A stretch of 45,886 nt of DNA, from contig ONRS01000100.1 in NCBI GenBank assembly GCA_900320255.1, forward strand, positions 1 through 45,886, given 5' to 3'. Below the pieces are notes generated by a model. The model saw only the letters and a list, made by a program, of their open reading frames with translations. It was not told where the DNA came from and ran no database searches. Made by a program: the position numbers and the translations under genes. Positions within the stretch are counted from its first letter, which is position 1; each line of letters opens with the position of its first letter. This DNA comes from an uncultured Prevotellaceae bacterium (lineage in GTDB: Bacteria > Bacteroidota > Bacteroidia > Bacteroidales > Bacteroidaceae). Of the stretch, positions 27,926-36,286 are shown one piece after another.

Positions 27926-29710
27926 ATGAAACTATATAAATTATCACTTGCCCTGATTCTGGGCATTGGCACGATGACATCGTGCAGCGACAAGCTGGAG
28001 CTGACGAACCCGAACCAGCAGACTACAAGTACCTACGGTAACACTGCCGAGGACCTGGAGGAAGGCGTCATTGCAGCTTATAACCACATCCGTATGGAAG
28101 GTACATACGCTCGTGTGGGTTACAACATCGACGTATGTCGTGGTGATGAGGTATGGAATTCCTCACAGGTTTGGTACATGCCTTTTGACGACCTGAATGA
28201 GCCTATCACTGACGAAATAGGCCAGTGGTCATGGCGCGACTGGTATTATACTATTAATGTTTGTAACTATGTGCTCTCACGTGTCGGCCAGGACTATTCT
28301 GCCGTCTCTGACAAGCTGAAGTACATTGCAGGACAGGTTCTCTTCCTTCGTGGTCTAGCTTACTACAACCTCGTTGGTTACTATCAGAATCCTATTCTCA
28401 TCACAGACTATAATCAGTACTCTTCACTTGACGGACTCTATGCTGCCAACTCAGAGTTAGAAGACGAAAACGGATGGGCACAGTATGACCGCGTGCTCGA
28501 TCAGGTTGAGGCTGATTTCGCTCAGGCTATGGAGCTCCTGCCCACTAAGGCTTTAGGTGGCGAGTGGTCGAAGGGCCGTGCAACGCAGGGTTCTGCCGCC
28601 GGTTATTATGCCCGTGCGCTGATGATGCGTCATAAGTACAGCGAGGCACTCACAGTGCTGAAGGCCATCATCGGTGGTCAGTATGGCCAGTATAGCCTGA
28701 TGGCTAACTATGGCGACAACTTCCGTGAGGGTTCTGCTTTCGAGAATAATGACGAGAGCCTCTTCGAGGTACAATACCTTGACTATGGTACTCAGGGTAC
28801 TGACGACGAGTGGACACCGGTGAACACCAGTCCTAACGCTACTCAGGGCCACGCTATTGAGAGTAACTTCGGTCCTGGCGACTGCGGTGGCTGGGCTGAC
28901 CTCTCGGCTTCTCCCTGGCTGTACAACCTCTTCAAGGCTGAGCGCACCACTAACGGTAGTCTCGACCCGCGTCTCTATTGGACTATTGGTACTTACGAAC
29001 CAGAGTGGGACGGCTTTGAGTATGGCAACGTGGCTTATACCATGCAGCTGACCGCAGAAACTCACCTTGTTACTAATAATAACTACGGTGGTCTGCCTAT
29101 TGCCAAGAACACCAACCTCCGTACAGGTCTTTATGACAAGGTGGTGACTGGTCTGCACTGTGGTATCAACCTGCGCATGATGCGTTACTCTGACGTACTG
29201 CTTCGTGCCGCTGAATGTGAGAACGAGCTGAATGGTCCTACGCAGCAGGCTTTCGACTGGATTAACCAGGTTCGTAACCGTGCTGGTCTTGCTAACCTTG
29301 ACCAGTCTAAGTTCGACACCAAGGACAAGCTGTTTGAGCAGATTGCCAACGTGGAGCGTCCGAAGGAGTTCGGTTGCGAGAACGGTCGTGGTCTTGACCT
29401 CATTCGCTGGGGCTTCTTCTACGATAGCGGTCGTCTGCAGCAGCTGAAGGAGCATGGTGCATTCAACTTCTGGACCAGGGCTAACTATGATGGTGGTACT
29501 TATTCATACACTCCGAAGGATCCCGTAACGTACGGTTCTTGCAGCAAGAGCTCTTACGATTCCTTCGTTGACGGACATGAGTTCCTGCCCATCTATCAGG
29601 GTACGCTGAATGACAACCCCAACCTGGTTGGTAACTCTGCTAATAGCTCAACAAGCAATGCCGGATACTTCAGCAGCAAGGGCTGGACTGTACATCCCGT
29701 TGTTAAATAA
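27926..29710 (+). CDS. SusD/RagB-family glycan-binding lipoprotein
   Basis: This 594-residue lipoprotein has lipobox GTMTSC (Cys about 20). The helical TPR-rich body has typical SusD features: SAYNHI-like helices near the N-terminus, FLRGLAYYNLVGYY around 145-160, and the C-terminal ERPKEFGCENGRGLDLIRWG segment. It should cap the SusC barrel at the cell surface and deliver glycan. It lies 60 bp after susC. The sequence does not resemble the starch SusD as I remember it, which supports a different substrate. Confidence 0.92.
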   Translation: MKLYKLSLALILGIGTMTSCSDKLELTNPNQQTTSTYGNTAEDLEEGVIAAYNHIRMEGTYARVGYNIDVCRGDEVWNSSQVWYMPFDDLNEPITDEIGQWSWRDWYYTINVCNYVLSRVGQDYSAVSDKLKYIAGQVLFLRGLAYYNLVGYYQNPILITDYNQYSSLDGLYAANSELEDENGWAQYDRVLDQVEADFAQAMELLPTKALGGEWSKGRATQGSAAGYYARALMMRHKYSEALTVLKAIIGGQYGQYSLMANYGDNFREGSAFENNDESLFEVQYLDYGTQGTDDEWTPVNTSPNATQGHAIESNFGPGDCGGWADLSASPWLYNLFKAERTTNGSLDPRLYWTIGTYEPEWDGFEYGNVAYTMQLTAETHLVTNNNYGGLPIAKNTNLRTGLYDKVVTGLHCGINLRMMRYSDVLLRAAECENELNGPTQQAFDWINQVRNRAGLANLDQSKFDTKDKLFEQIANVERPKEFGCENGRGLDLIRWGFFYDSGRLQQLKEHGAFNFWTRANYDGGTYSYTPKDPVTYGSCSKSSYDSFVDGHEFLPIYQGTLNDNPNLVGNSANSSTSNAGYFSSKGWTVHPVVK

Positions 29711-29745
29711 ATAGTAAAAAGTAAATCCATAAATAGTAAATTATT

Positions 29746-31701
29746 ATGAGACATCTAAATAAATTAGCATCCGTTTTCTGCACCGCAGCCCTTGGACTGC
29801 TTACGCTGACGGGTTGTGAAGGTGGTGACCTCTATAATGTCAATGCTCCTGACTGGCTTTCAGACAAGATTGCTGAAATTGCCGGCAACAAGACTACAGA
29901 TGAGCCTGAATTGGAAGGCATGGAAGAGGATGTATATACCATCGGTGCTACCGATTACTCTACAGGATGGTGGGCACAGTTCTCTAAGTACTATCAGATT
30001 CCTGATGGCGCCAAGTGGAACGCAGTGTTCAACTTGAACATCAACCCTGCTGCCACCAATACCTATAAGAACTTCGCACTCATCCTTTGTAACGATGAGG
30101 ACCGTGGCGCTGCTAACTATAAGGAGTATGGTGCCATCCGCTTCGATAATCAGCCCAGCGGTAACTCAGAGTGGGGTGATTATATTGACCGTAGCCTCGT
30201 GGTCAGCACGCTGACCTTCGAGACCGATACCGATGCCGGTGTGGATAAGCTGGGTGGCCGTGTCGTTCTGACCATCGACCGCACGCAGGGTGGACTGATT
30301 GTTAACATTACTAACGGTACAGTCACGAAGACCTACACACAGACTTCTGCACTGGCCAACCTCAATGCCGATGCTGCTAACACGAACATCCGCGCATTCC
30401 TGGTTCCTGAGGGTTCTTACATCAGCTTCCTGCAGAGTAACATCGAGCCGATTGGCGGCTTCACCTCTAAGGATGACAAGCAGCCTATCTCCATGACGCT
30501 GAAGGGTGCTCCTAAGAAGGTGCTCTTGGGTACTACCGTTGAGGAAGCTTTCGCTAACGTTACTGCTACTGTTCAGTTCGAGCAGGAGGTTTCCATGGAC
30601 GTAACAGCTGCTGACCTGACCATTCAGGCCGTTCCTGACATGTTCAGCCTTGGCACCAAGACATTGGTTGCTGCATACAACAAGACCTATAAGGGTGAGG
30701 GTGCAGCTAAGGCCGTTATCGCTTCTGTTCAGTTCGAGGTTGTTGACAAGATGTTCACTTGCCTCGGTGCTACTGATAACTCTTCAGGTTTCTGGTCAGA
30801 GCATTCTCCCGCTATTAAGGTGGCTCCGAAGGAGACCTTCGTCAGCACCTTCACTAACTATGCCGGTGGTGCTAACTGGAATAACTTTGTGATGGTCCTC
30901 GCTTCTCAGGACGGCTCAACAGAATATGGTGTTCTGCGTGCCGACAACTGGGGCTGGGGTACCGGCTGGGCTGGTGAGGAACTGGCCAGCAAGTGTACAC
31001 CGAGTGGCGGTCAGGCTGACTGGGCTGCATGGCTTGCTGCTATGGACGGCGCTAAGGTTACCATCTATGTAACTAACAATGGTGACGGAACTGCTGACGT
31101 ACGTTGCGTCATGGTGGGCAATGACGGTGTAACCTATAATCAGGACTACATTGGCCTGAACACGGTTACCGATCCGAACAACTTCTACTTCCACCTGACT
31201 ATTGACGGCTGTCACTTGGAGTTTGATGACGTACTGGGTGCTGAGGATAACTCAACCGGCTTCTGGGGTGCTCACTCTCCGTATATTAAGGTGCCTGCAG
31301 GACAGACCTACACTCGTCGCTTCCGTAACTACGCCGGTGGTGCTAACTGGAACAACTTCGTCACAGTGCTGACCAACGGTGACGGTTCAACCGAGTATGG
31401 CGTGTTGCGTGCCGACAACTGGGGCTGGGGTACCGGCTGGGCTGGTGAGGAACTGGCAAGCAAGTGTACACCGAGCGGTGGCCAGGCTGACTGGGCTGCA
31501 TGGCTTGCTGCTATGGACGATGCCATGGTTACCGTTTCTGTTACTAATAACGGTAATGGTACTGCTGATGTCAAGTGTGTAATGGAAGGTAACGATGGAG
31601 TCGCCTATTATCAGGACTACATCGGTCTGAACACGGTTACTGACCCGAACGACTTCTATTTCCACTTCACTATTGATGGTTGTCACCTTGTATTTGAATA
31701 A
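29746..31701 (+). CDS. Surface lipoprotein with three copies of an unrecognised domain (candidate glycan-binding protein)
   Basis: This 651-residue lipoprotein (lipobox LTLTGC, Cys about 24) sits in the SusE/F position, 35 bp after susD. Copy A1 occupies about residues 63-236, an Ig-like domain about 237-335, then A2 (about 336-492) and A3 (about 493-651). A2 and A3 share NYAGGANWNNFV, EYGVLRADNWGWG, DWAAWLAAMD and FTIDGCHL. A1 is diverged but keeps the STGWWAQFSKYY opening and the strand order. The same domain occurs in the downstream proteins at 33878 and 36287. The conserved Trp and Phe residues suggest carbohydrate binding; this is inference. A strong terminator follows the gene. Confidence 0.75.
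   Translation: MRHLNKLASVFCTAALGLLTLTGCEGGDLYNVNAPDWLSDKIAEIAGNKTTDEPELEGMEEDVYTIGATDYSTGWWAQFSKYYQIPDGAKWNAVFNLNINPAATNTYKNFALILCNDEDRGAANYKEYGAIRFDNQPSGNSEWGDYIDRSLVVSTLTFETDTDAGVDKLGGRVVLTIDRTQGGLIVNITNGTVTKTYTQTSALANLNADAANTNIRAFLVPEGSYISFLQSNIEPIGGFTSKDDKQPISMTLKGAPKKVLLGTTVEEAFANVTATVQFEQEVSMDVTAADLTIQAVPDMFSLGTKTLVAAYNKTYKGEGAAKAVIASVQFEVVDKMFTCLGATDNSSGFWSEHSPAIKVAPKETFVSTFTNYAGGANWNNFVMVLASQDGSTEYGVLRADNWGWGTGWAGEELASKCTPSGGQADWAAWLAAMDGAKVTIYVTNNGDGTADVRCVMVGNDGVTYNQDYIGLNTVTDPNNFYFHLTIDGCHLEFDDVLGAEDNSTGFWGAHSPYIKVPAGQTYTRRFRNYAGGANWNNFVTVLTNGDGSTEYGVLRADNWGWGTGWAGEELASKCTPSGGQADWAAWLAAMDDAMVTVSVTNNGNGTADVKCVMEGNDGVAYYQDYIGLNTVTDPNDFYFHFTIDGCHLVFE
30751..31698. repeat. 471-bp tandem duplication encoding domain copies A2 and A3
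   Basis: The two copies have a period of exactly 471 bp (157 codons). A 118-bp stretch (30931-31048 against 31402-31519) differs at only about 6 positions, mostly synonymous. The flanking parts of the copies are more diverged. Recent duplication or gene conversion would explain the pattern. Confidence 0.85.
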
Positions 31702-31719
31702 TCATTAGTGTATAACTCA

Positions 31720-31759
31720 ATTGCCTGTGGGCTATAAGGCCCGCAGGCAATTTATTCGT
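31720..31759 (+). terminator. Terminator between the surface lipoprotein and GH43 genes
   Basis: Thirteen-base arms (31720-31732 and 31739-31751), paired apart from one G-U, are followed by TTATTCGTTTTT. No promoter consensus is visible between it and the GH43 start at 31781. It may act as a partial terminator that lowers expression of the enzyme gene relative to susCD. Confidence 0.8.
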
Positions 31760-31780
31760 TTTTAAGATTAATAACAAAAA

Positions 31781-33784
31781 ATGAAGTATCTTTCTAAATT
31801 ATTTGCCTTCTTGTGTGTAGGCTTACTGGCTGTTGCCTGTGGTGATGATGCTCCTGGCGATAACGGCGGTGGCGGTTCTTCCTCTGGGCTGAACGTTTCA
31901 ACTCCTGTGGTGACTAACGTCACATCAACGTCGGCTGTTGTCTCGGCTACGGTTTCGGGCTCAGGACTGACCGGACGTGGCATCTGCTACAGTACTTCGG
32001 CTAATCCGACCATTAACGACGTGAAGATTGCCGGTTCCACGGCTAACATGTCGATGACGCTGACGGGACTGGTTGAAAAAACTACCTACCATGTCCGTGC
32101 TTATGCTCAGACCAGCAGCGAAGTGAAGTATTCCTCAGAAGTTACATTTACTACTTCTGACGGTTCTTCTCCTGACGATGCCGATGAGGAGCAGACGGAG
32201 TGGCCGTCGTCATTAAAGCGCGTGAGTGTTCACGACCCCAGTGTGGTGTGGGATCCCTCTTCCAGCAACTACTACATCTTCGGTTCGCATCGTGCGGCAG
32301 CCCGTTCCACAAACATGATGTCGTGGATGGAGTTCACAGCTCCGTGGGCAACGGCTAACAGTACGAATGCCGCTAATGCTCAGGCCTTCACCACACCTCA
32401 GGTGACAAAGGTGAAGAAGGGCGGTGTTGAGGTTGACCTCAACTTCAACGCTTTCGCATGGTCAAAACGCGGTAATGCAGCCTACAATGTGGACGGTATG
32501 ATGTGGGCTCCTGATGTTATCTTCAACAAGTCCATGCAGAAGTGGTGCATGTATCTCAGCATTAATGGTGATAACTGGTACTCCAGCGTCATCATGCTGA
32601 CGGCCGACAAAATTACGGGTCCCTACCGTTATCAGGCTCCTGTCGTCATTAGCGGTTTCCATACTGGTAATGCTTATAAGGATACTGACTTGGAGATTGT
32701 CTTAGGTGCTCAGGCTACCCTGCCTGCCCGCTATGCCGTTGGCAGCAAGTGGGGCAACCGCTATCCTAACTGTATCGACCCCTGCGTATTCTATGATGAA
32801 GGTGGCAAGCTCTGGATGTCGTACGGTTCCTGGAGCGGTGGCATCTGGATGCTGGAACTCGATGAGGAAACGGGTCTGCGCGACTATGACGTGACTTATA
32901 ACCTGACGGGCAATGGCGACGGCATTACAGTCGATCCGTACTTCGGCAAGAAGATCGCCGGTGGCTATTATGTCTCGGGTGAGGCCAGCTACATTGAGTA
33001 CATTGGTGGTTATTACTACCTGTTCATGACCTACGGTGGACTGGCTGCCGGTGGTAATCCTGCTGACTACAACAACGGTGGCTACCAGATGCGTGTCTTC
33101 CGTTCGCAGAATCCTGACGGACCGTATGTTGACAGCCGCAATGTGGATGCTGTGTTTGCAAGCTATAAGCTGAACTTCGGCCCCAAGGCCAACGACGACC
33201 GTGGTGTTAATATTCTTGGTGCCTACGGTGAGTGGGGCTACCAGACGGTTGGCAACTATGGCGAACGTTCGCAGGGCCACAACAGCATTCTTGCTGCTGA
33301 GGATGGTCGTACTTATCTGGTTTATCACACTCGTTTCCAGAACTGGGGCGAGGGTCATCAGGTTCGCGTTCACCAGGTGTTCCAGAACGAGGACGGCTGG
33401 CTGGTTGCTGCTCCGTTTGAATATACGGGCGAGGTCATCAAGAGTGCGCAGATTTCCAGAAAGCAGAACGTGGCTACCGACAAGATTCCCGGCAAGTACA
33501 AGTTGCTGGTTCACAACTACCGGCTCGACCACACCGCAAAGGCACTGGCTACTCCTGTAGATGTTGTGCTGAACGCTGACGGTACTGTCACCGGTAGTGA
33601 GTACAGTGGTAAGTGGTCAGTCAGGGAAGGCACTTCCTATGTCACCCTTAACCTCGGTGCAGAGTATAAGGGCGTAATGGTTGTGCAGACGCTGGAGCCC
33701 AAGAACGAGCAGACACCTTGCTTCACTGCCCTGAACAGTGCAACGGGCGTTACCGTCTGGGGATATAAATACGCAGAAAACTAA
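31781..33784 (+). CDS. GH43 endo-alpha-1,5-L-arabinanase-like lipoprotein
   Basis: This 667-residue protein has lipobox LLAVAC (Cys about 20), so it is probably on the cell surface. An Fn3-like domain occupies about 38-127. The five-bladed GH43 propeller follows with D152 (VHDPSV), D333 (CIDPCVFYD) and E401 (SGEASYIEY), which are the expected base, pKa modulator and acid. H500 in SQGHNSIL fits the calcium-associated His of long-form arabinanases. A C-terminal beta domain (about 540-667) follows, ending in VTVWGYK. The domain layout matches Bacteroides arabinan enzymes. Substrate is inferred from family; other arabinose-containing glycans are possible. Confidence 0.85.
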   Translation: MKYLSKLFAFLCVGLLAVACGDDAPGDNGGGGSSSGLNVSTPVVTNVTSTSAVVSATVSGSGLTGRGICYSTSANPTINDVKIAGSTANMSMTLTGLVEKTTYHVRAYAQTSSEVKYSSEVTFTTSDGSSPDDADEEQTEWPSSLKRVSVHDPSVVWDPSSSNYYIFGSHRAAARSTNMMSWMEFTAPWATANSTNAANAQAFTTPQVTKVKKGGVEVDLNFNAFAWSKRGNAAYNVDGMMWAPDVIFNKSMQKWCMYLSINGDNWYSSVIMLTADKITGPYRYQAPVVISGFHTGNAYKDTDLEIVLGAQATLPARYAVGSKWGNRYPNCIDPCVFYDEGGKLWMSYGSWSGGIWMLELDEETGLRDYDVTYNLTGNGDGITVDPYFGKKIAGGYYVSGEASYIEYIGGYYYLFMTYGGLAAGGNPADYNNGGYQMRVFRSQNPDGPYVDSRNVDAVFASYKLNFGPKANDDRGVNILGAYGEWGYQTVGNYGERSQGHNSILAAEDGRTYLVYHTRFQNWGEGHQVRVHQVFQNEDGWLVAAPFEYTGEVIKSAQISRKQNVATDKIPGKYKLLVHNYRLDHTAKALATPVDVVLNADGTVTGSEYSGKWSVREGTSYVTLNLGAEYKGVMVVQTLEPKNEQTPCFTALNSATGVTVWGYKYAEN

Positions 33785-33797
33785 CTCTACTTTTTTC

Positions 33798-33829
33798 CTC
33801 CCTCCTGCTCTTAATAGGGCAGGGGGGAG
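33798..33829 (+). terminator. Weak hairpin between GH43 and the repeat protein
   Basis: CTCCCTCCTGC and GCAGGGGGGAG pair with one G-U. The following sequence ACTCTTCCTT is only moderately T-rich, so termination is probably partial. Confidence 0.45.
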
Positions 33830-33877
33830 ACTCTTCCTTAAAATACAAATCATTTATAAACTAATTCTAAACAAAAG

Positions 33878-35719
33878 ATGAAGAAACTTTTACGCTATGC
33901 GCTTCTATGCGCAGTAGCCATGTGCAGCTCGGCTGCAATGGCAGCAACCACGACGGTGGGTAATGAGAACAACACCACAGAGTTTTGGACGGCTTTCTCT
34001 GATTATTACGCAATTGGGCCGAACAAAACGCTGACACTGAAGTTCAAGAACTATTCCAACAAAGCTTTTAACTATTGTAACTGGGCAGTAGTTGTGGCTA
34101 CCGATGCAGATAGAGGTGCAGACAGTTATTCTGAATACTGTGTGCTTCGTGCCGATAACTGGGCATGGCAGGGTGCTCTGAATACTGGTGCTGAATCTTC
34201 TCACGATTGGTTTACATCGCTCACCAGCAATTACAACTGGGACACTTTCCTTGCTGACATGGACGGTTCTGACGTGGTGATGACAATTAAGCGACAGGAG
34301 TCGGAGGTCACCATTCATGCAGACATTACGACGGCTGCAGGTGCCAGTTATTATGAGGAATTTGTCATCAACTGCGGTGAAGCGACAAGTACCCTTCGTG
34401 CTTTCTTGACGATAGAGGGTGGACACTTGGTTATCGACGATGATGCAACTCTCTTGACTGACACGAATACTCCTACTTCTATTATTGGTTCTGAAGATAA
34501 TACGACAGCTTTCTGGTCGGCTTTCTCTGACTATTACACTATTGACCCTGACAAAACGCTGACCCTGAAGTTCCAGAACTTTTCTAACAAATCGTTTAAC
34601 TGGTGTAACTGGGCTGTTGTCTTGGCTACTGATGCTGCAAGAGGCACCGATGGTTATTCTGAGTATTGCGTGCTTCGTGCCGATAACTGGGCATGGCAGG
34701 GAGCTCTGAATACAGGTGCTGAGTCTTCTCACGACTGGTTTACTTCTCTCACCAGCAATTACAACTGGGACACTTTCCCTGCAGACATGGACGGCTCAAC
34801 AGTAGTGATGACCATCAAGAGACTCAATGAAGTCGTAACTATTCATGCCGATATTACCACAGCCGCTGGTGCTTCTTATTTTGAAGACTTTGTTATCAAC
34901 TGTGGTGAAGGTACTCAGCCAATTCGTGCTTTCCTCACCATTGAGGGAGGACACCTAATTATCGACAATACTGCTACTACTATTACCGATACAGAGGTTC
35001 CTCCCACTATCACCATCGAGGGAGAGCAGCTGGGTAGTACTGACCTGACTGATGGCTTCTGGTCGGTGTTCTCTGACAGTTACACGCTGCAGAAGAATCA
35101 GGTGCTGGAGCTGGATTTCACTAACTATACCGACAAAGCAGCAAACTGGGATAACTGGGCTGTTGTTGTAACCACTGATGCTGACCGTGCAGCTCCTGCT
35201 CCTGCACCGGCTTTTGGCCCGCTTCTTGCTGAGACCGAATATGCAGAGTACTTCGTCTTCCGTGCCGACAGTTATTGTTGGGGCATGTTTGGTAATTCTA
35301 ATCCAGATGATGCTGCTTACTACGAAGGCTATCAGCTGACGAACAACTTTAACTGGGATACCTTCAAGGATGATATGAATGGTGCAAAGGTGAAACTGAC
35401 TGTGACGCGCGATGGTGCCAAGATTACAGCACATGCTGACGTAACAACTGTAGGTGGAACTGAGTATTTTGAGCAACTGGTAGTTGATAACTGTGGTGAT
35501 GGCGAGCAGGCTATCCGTGCTTTCCTGACGGTTGACCACTCATGCATTGACCTGACAAAGCATGAGATTACCAATAATCCGAATCCTTCAACAGGCATTT
35601 CCACCGTGAAGGCAACTGACAACACTGCTACCGTCCGCTACAACCTCGCTGGCCAGCGCGTGGGTGCTGACTTCAAGGGTGTAGTCATTGAGAATGGCCG
35701 TAAGGTGATGGTTAAGTAA
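33878..35719 (+). CDS. Secreted protein made of three unrecognised domains plus C-terminal tail
   Basis: This 613-residue protein has a signal peptide (about 1-22, ending AMA) and no lipobox. It consists almost entirely of domain copies B1 (about 24-197), B2 (about 202-373) and B3 (about 382-572). Shared motifs are TEFWTAFSDYY, FKNYSNKAFNYCNWAVVVAT, EYCVLRADNWAW, SNYNWDTF-x-ADMDG, VTIHADITTAAG and RAFLTIEGGHLVID. B3 has an Ala-Pro-rich insertion (RAAPAPAPAFG). The last residues (YNLAGQRV...FKGVVIENGRKVMVK) are the same type of tail as in the adhesins. With no enzyme domain present, a glycan-binding surface protein is the likely role. It is the last gene of the plus-strand part of the locus. 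Confidence 0.72.
   Translation: MKKLLRYALLCAVAMCSSAAMAATTTVGNENNTTEFWTAFSDYYAIGPNKTLTLKFKNYSNKAFNYCNWAVVVATDADRGADSYSEYCVLRADNWAWQGALNTGAESSHDWFTSLTSNYNWDTFLADMDGSDVVMTIKRQESEVTIHADITTAAGASYYEEFVINCGEATSTLRAFLTIEGGHLVIDDDATLLTDTNTPTSIIGSEDNTTAFWSAFSDYYTIDPDKTLTLKFQNFSNKSFNWCNWAVVLATDAARGTDGYSEYCVLRADNWAWQGALNTGAESSHDWFTSLTSNYNWDTFPADMDGSTVVMTIKRLNEVVTIHADITTAAGASYFEDFVINCGEGTQPIRAFLTIEGGHLIIDNTATTITDTEVPPTITIEGEQLGSTDLTDGFWSVFSDSYTLQKNQVLELDFTNYTDKAANWDNWAVVVTTDADRAAPAPAPAFGPLLAETEYAEYFVFRADSYCWGMFGNSNPDDAAYYEGYQLTNNFNWDTFKDDMNGAKVKLTVTRDGAKITAHADVTTVGGTEYFEQLVVDNCGDGEQAIRAFLTVDHSCIDLTKHEITNNPNPSTGISTVKATDNTATVRYNLAGQRVGADFKGVVIENGRKVMVK
33947..35590. repeat. Triplicated domain-coding sequence; B1 and B2 are near-identical
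   Basis: B1 and B2 are offset by 528 bp (176 codons). In the segment covering EYCVLRADNW to ADMDG they agree at roughly nine bases in ten. B3 is clearly older and more diverged. Confidence 0.8.
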
Positions 35720-35741
35720 TCAGCAGTGCTTTTTTGCATAA

Positions 35742-35785
35742 AAAGTCCCGCTTTCCTGACTGAAGGATGGCGGGACTTTGTCGTT
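35742..35785 (+). terminator. Intrinsic terminator after the repeat protein
   Basis: AAAGTCCCGC (35742-35751) pairs with GCGGGACTTT (35770-35779). GTCGTTTT follows. The same stem could also stop convergent minus-strand transcription. Confidence 0.8.
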
Positions 35786-36286
35786 TTATAGGTTACTTGT
35801 TGCACCAAAACTACGCCAGTTCGGGATATGATAGTGACACGGGACAGGCATCCTGTCACATCTTTTCATATTACAATCTTCCTCCTGGTTAATATTTGTA
35901 AAGGCGCAATGATTTCCCATTCTATTTCTATCCGTGTGTCTAAATGCATGGATTTATGTGTTAAAATGCACGACTTTTTACCTAAAAAGCGCCCATTTCG
36001 TATGATTATCTCAAGCACTTTTTCACACCGCCACAAACACTTTGACACACCACCCCGTGCATTTAGACATAAGCCACCTGATTATAAAGTGATTTCTTGT
36101 CCATCTGTTTATCAAAAAGTAGCACGATATGGCCTTAAAGTAGCAGAGAGGTAGCTCGATATTTTACAACCCTGCTACCAATAACTACTTGGATTTCATG
36201 CATTTGCCCTCCAAAGTAGCAGGATAGCAGGGTTGTAACTGTTTTAGCGTAGTATAGTGAGGCATGTTTGCCTGCTCAAAAGTGGT
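35786..36286. other. Convergent intergenic region with several inverted repeats
   Basis: There is no convincing gene here. Visible dyads are GTGACA/TGTCAC with nested GACAGG/CCTGTC (35834-35859), a perfect 12-bp pair TGTCTAAATGCA (35937-35948) with TGCATTTAGACA (36058-36069), and a perfect 14-bp pair TTACAACCCTGCTA (36164-36177) with TAGCAGGGTTGTAA (36225-36238). It separates the two convergent GH43 arms of the locus. Confidence 0.7.

Noticed and set aside
24665..29710. SusC/SusD as the starch import pair
   Set aside because: They follow starch genes, but the SusD sequence does not resemble starch SusD as I remember it, and the downstream enzymes are all GH43; the arabinan-type assignment fits better.
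35742..35779. Riboswitch or small RNA
   Set aside because: A simple stem followed by a T-rich stretch directly after a stop codon is better explained as an intrinsic terminator.
35828..36154. 108-residue ORF in the convergent intergenic region
   Set aside because: It runs through the inverted repeats, has no ribosome-binding site or promoter, and shows no recognisable protein features.
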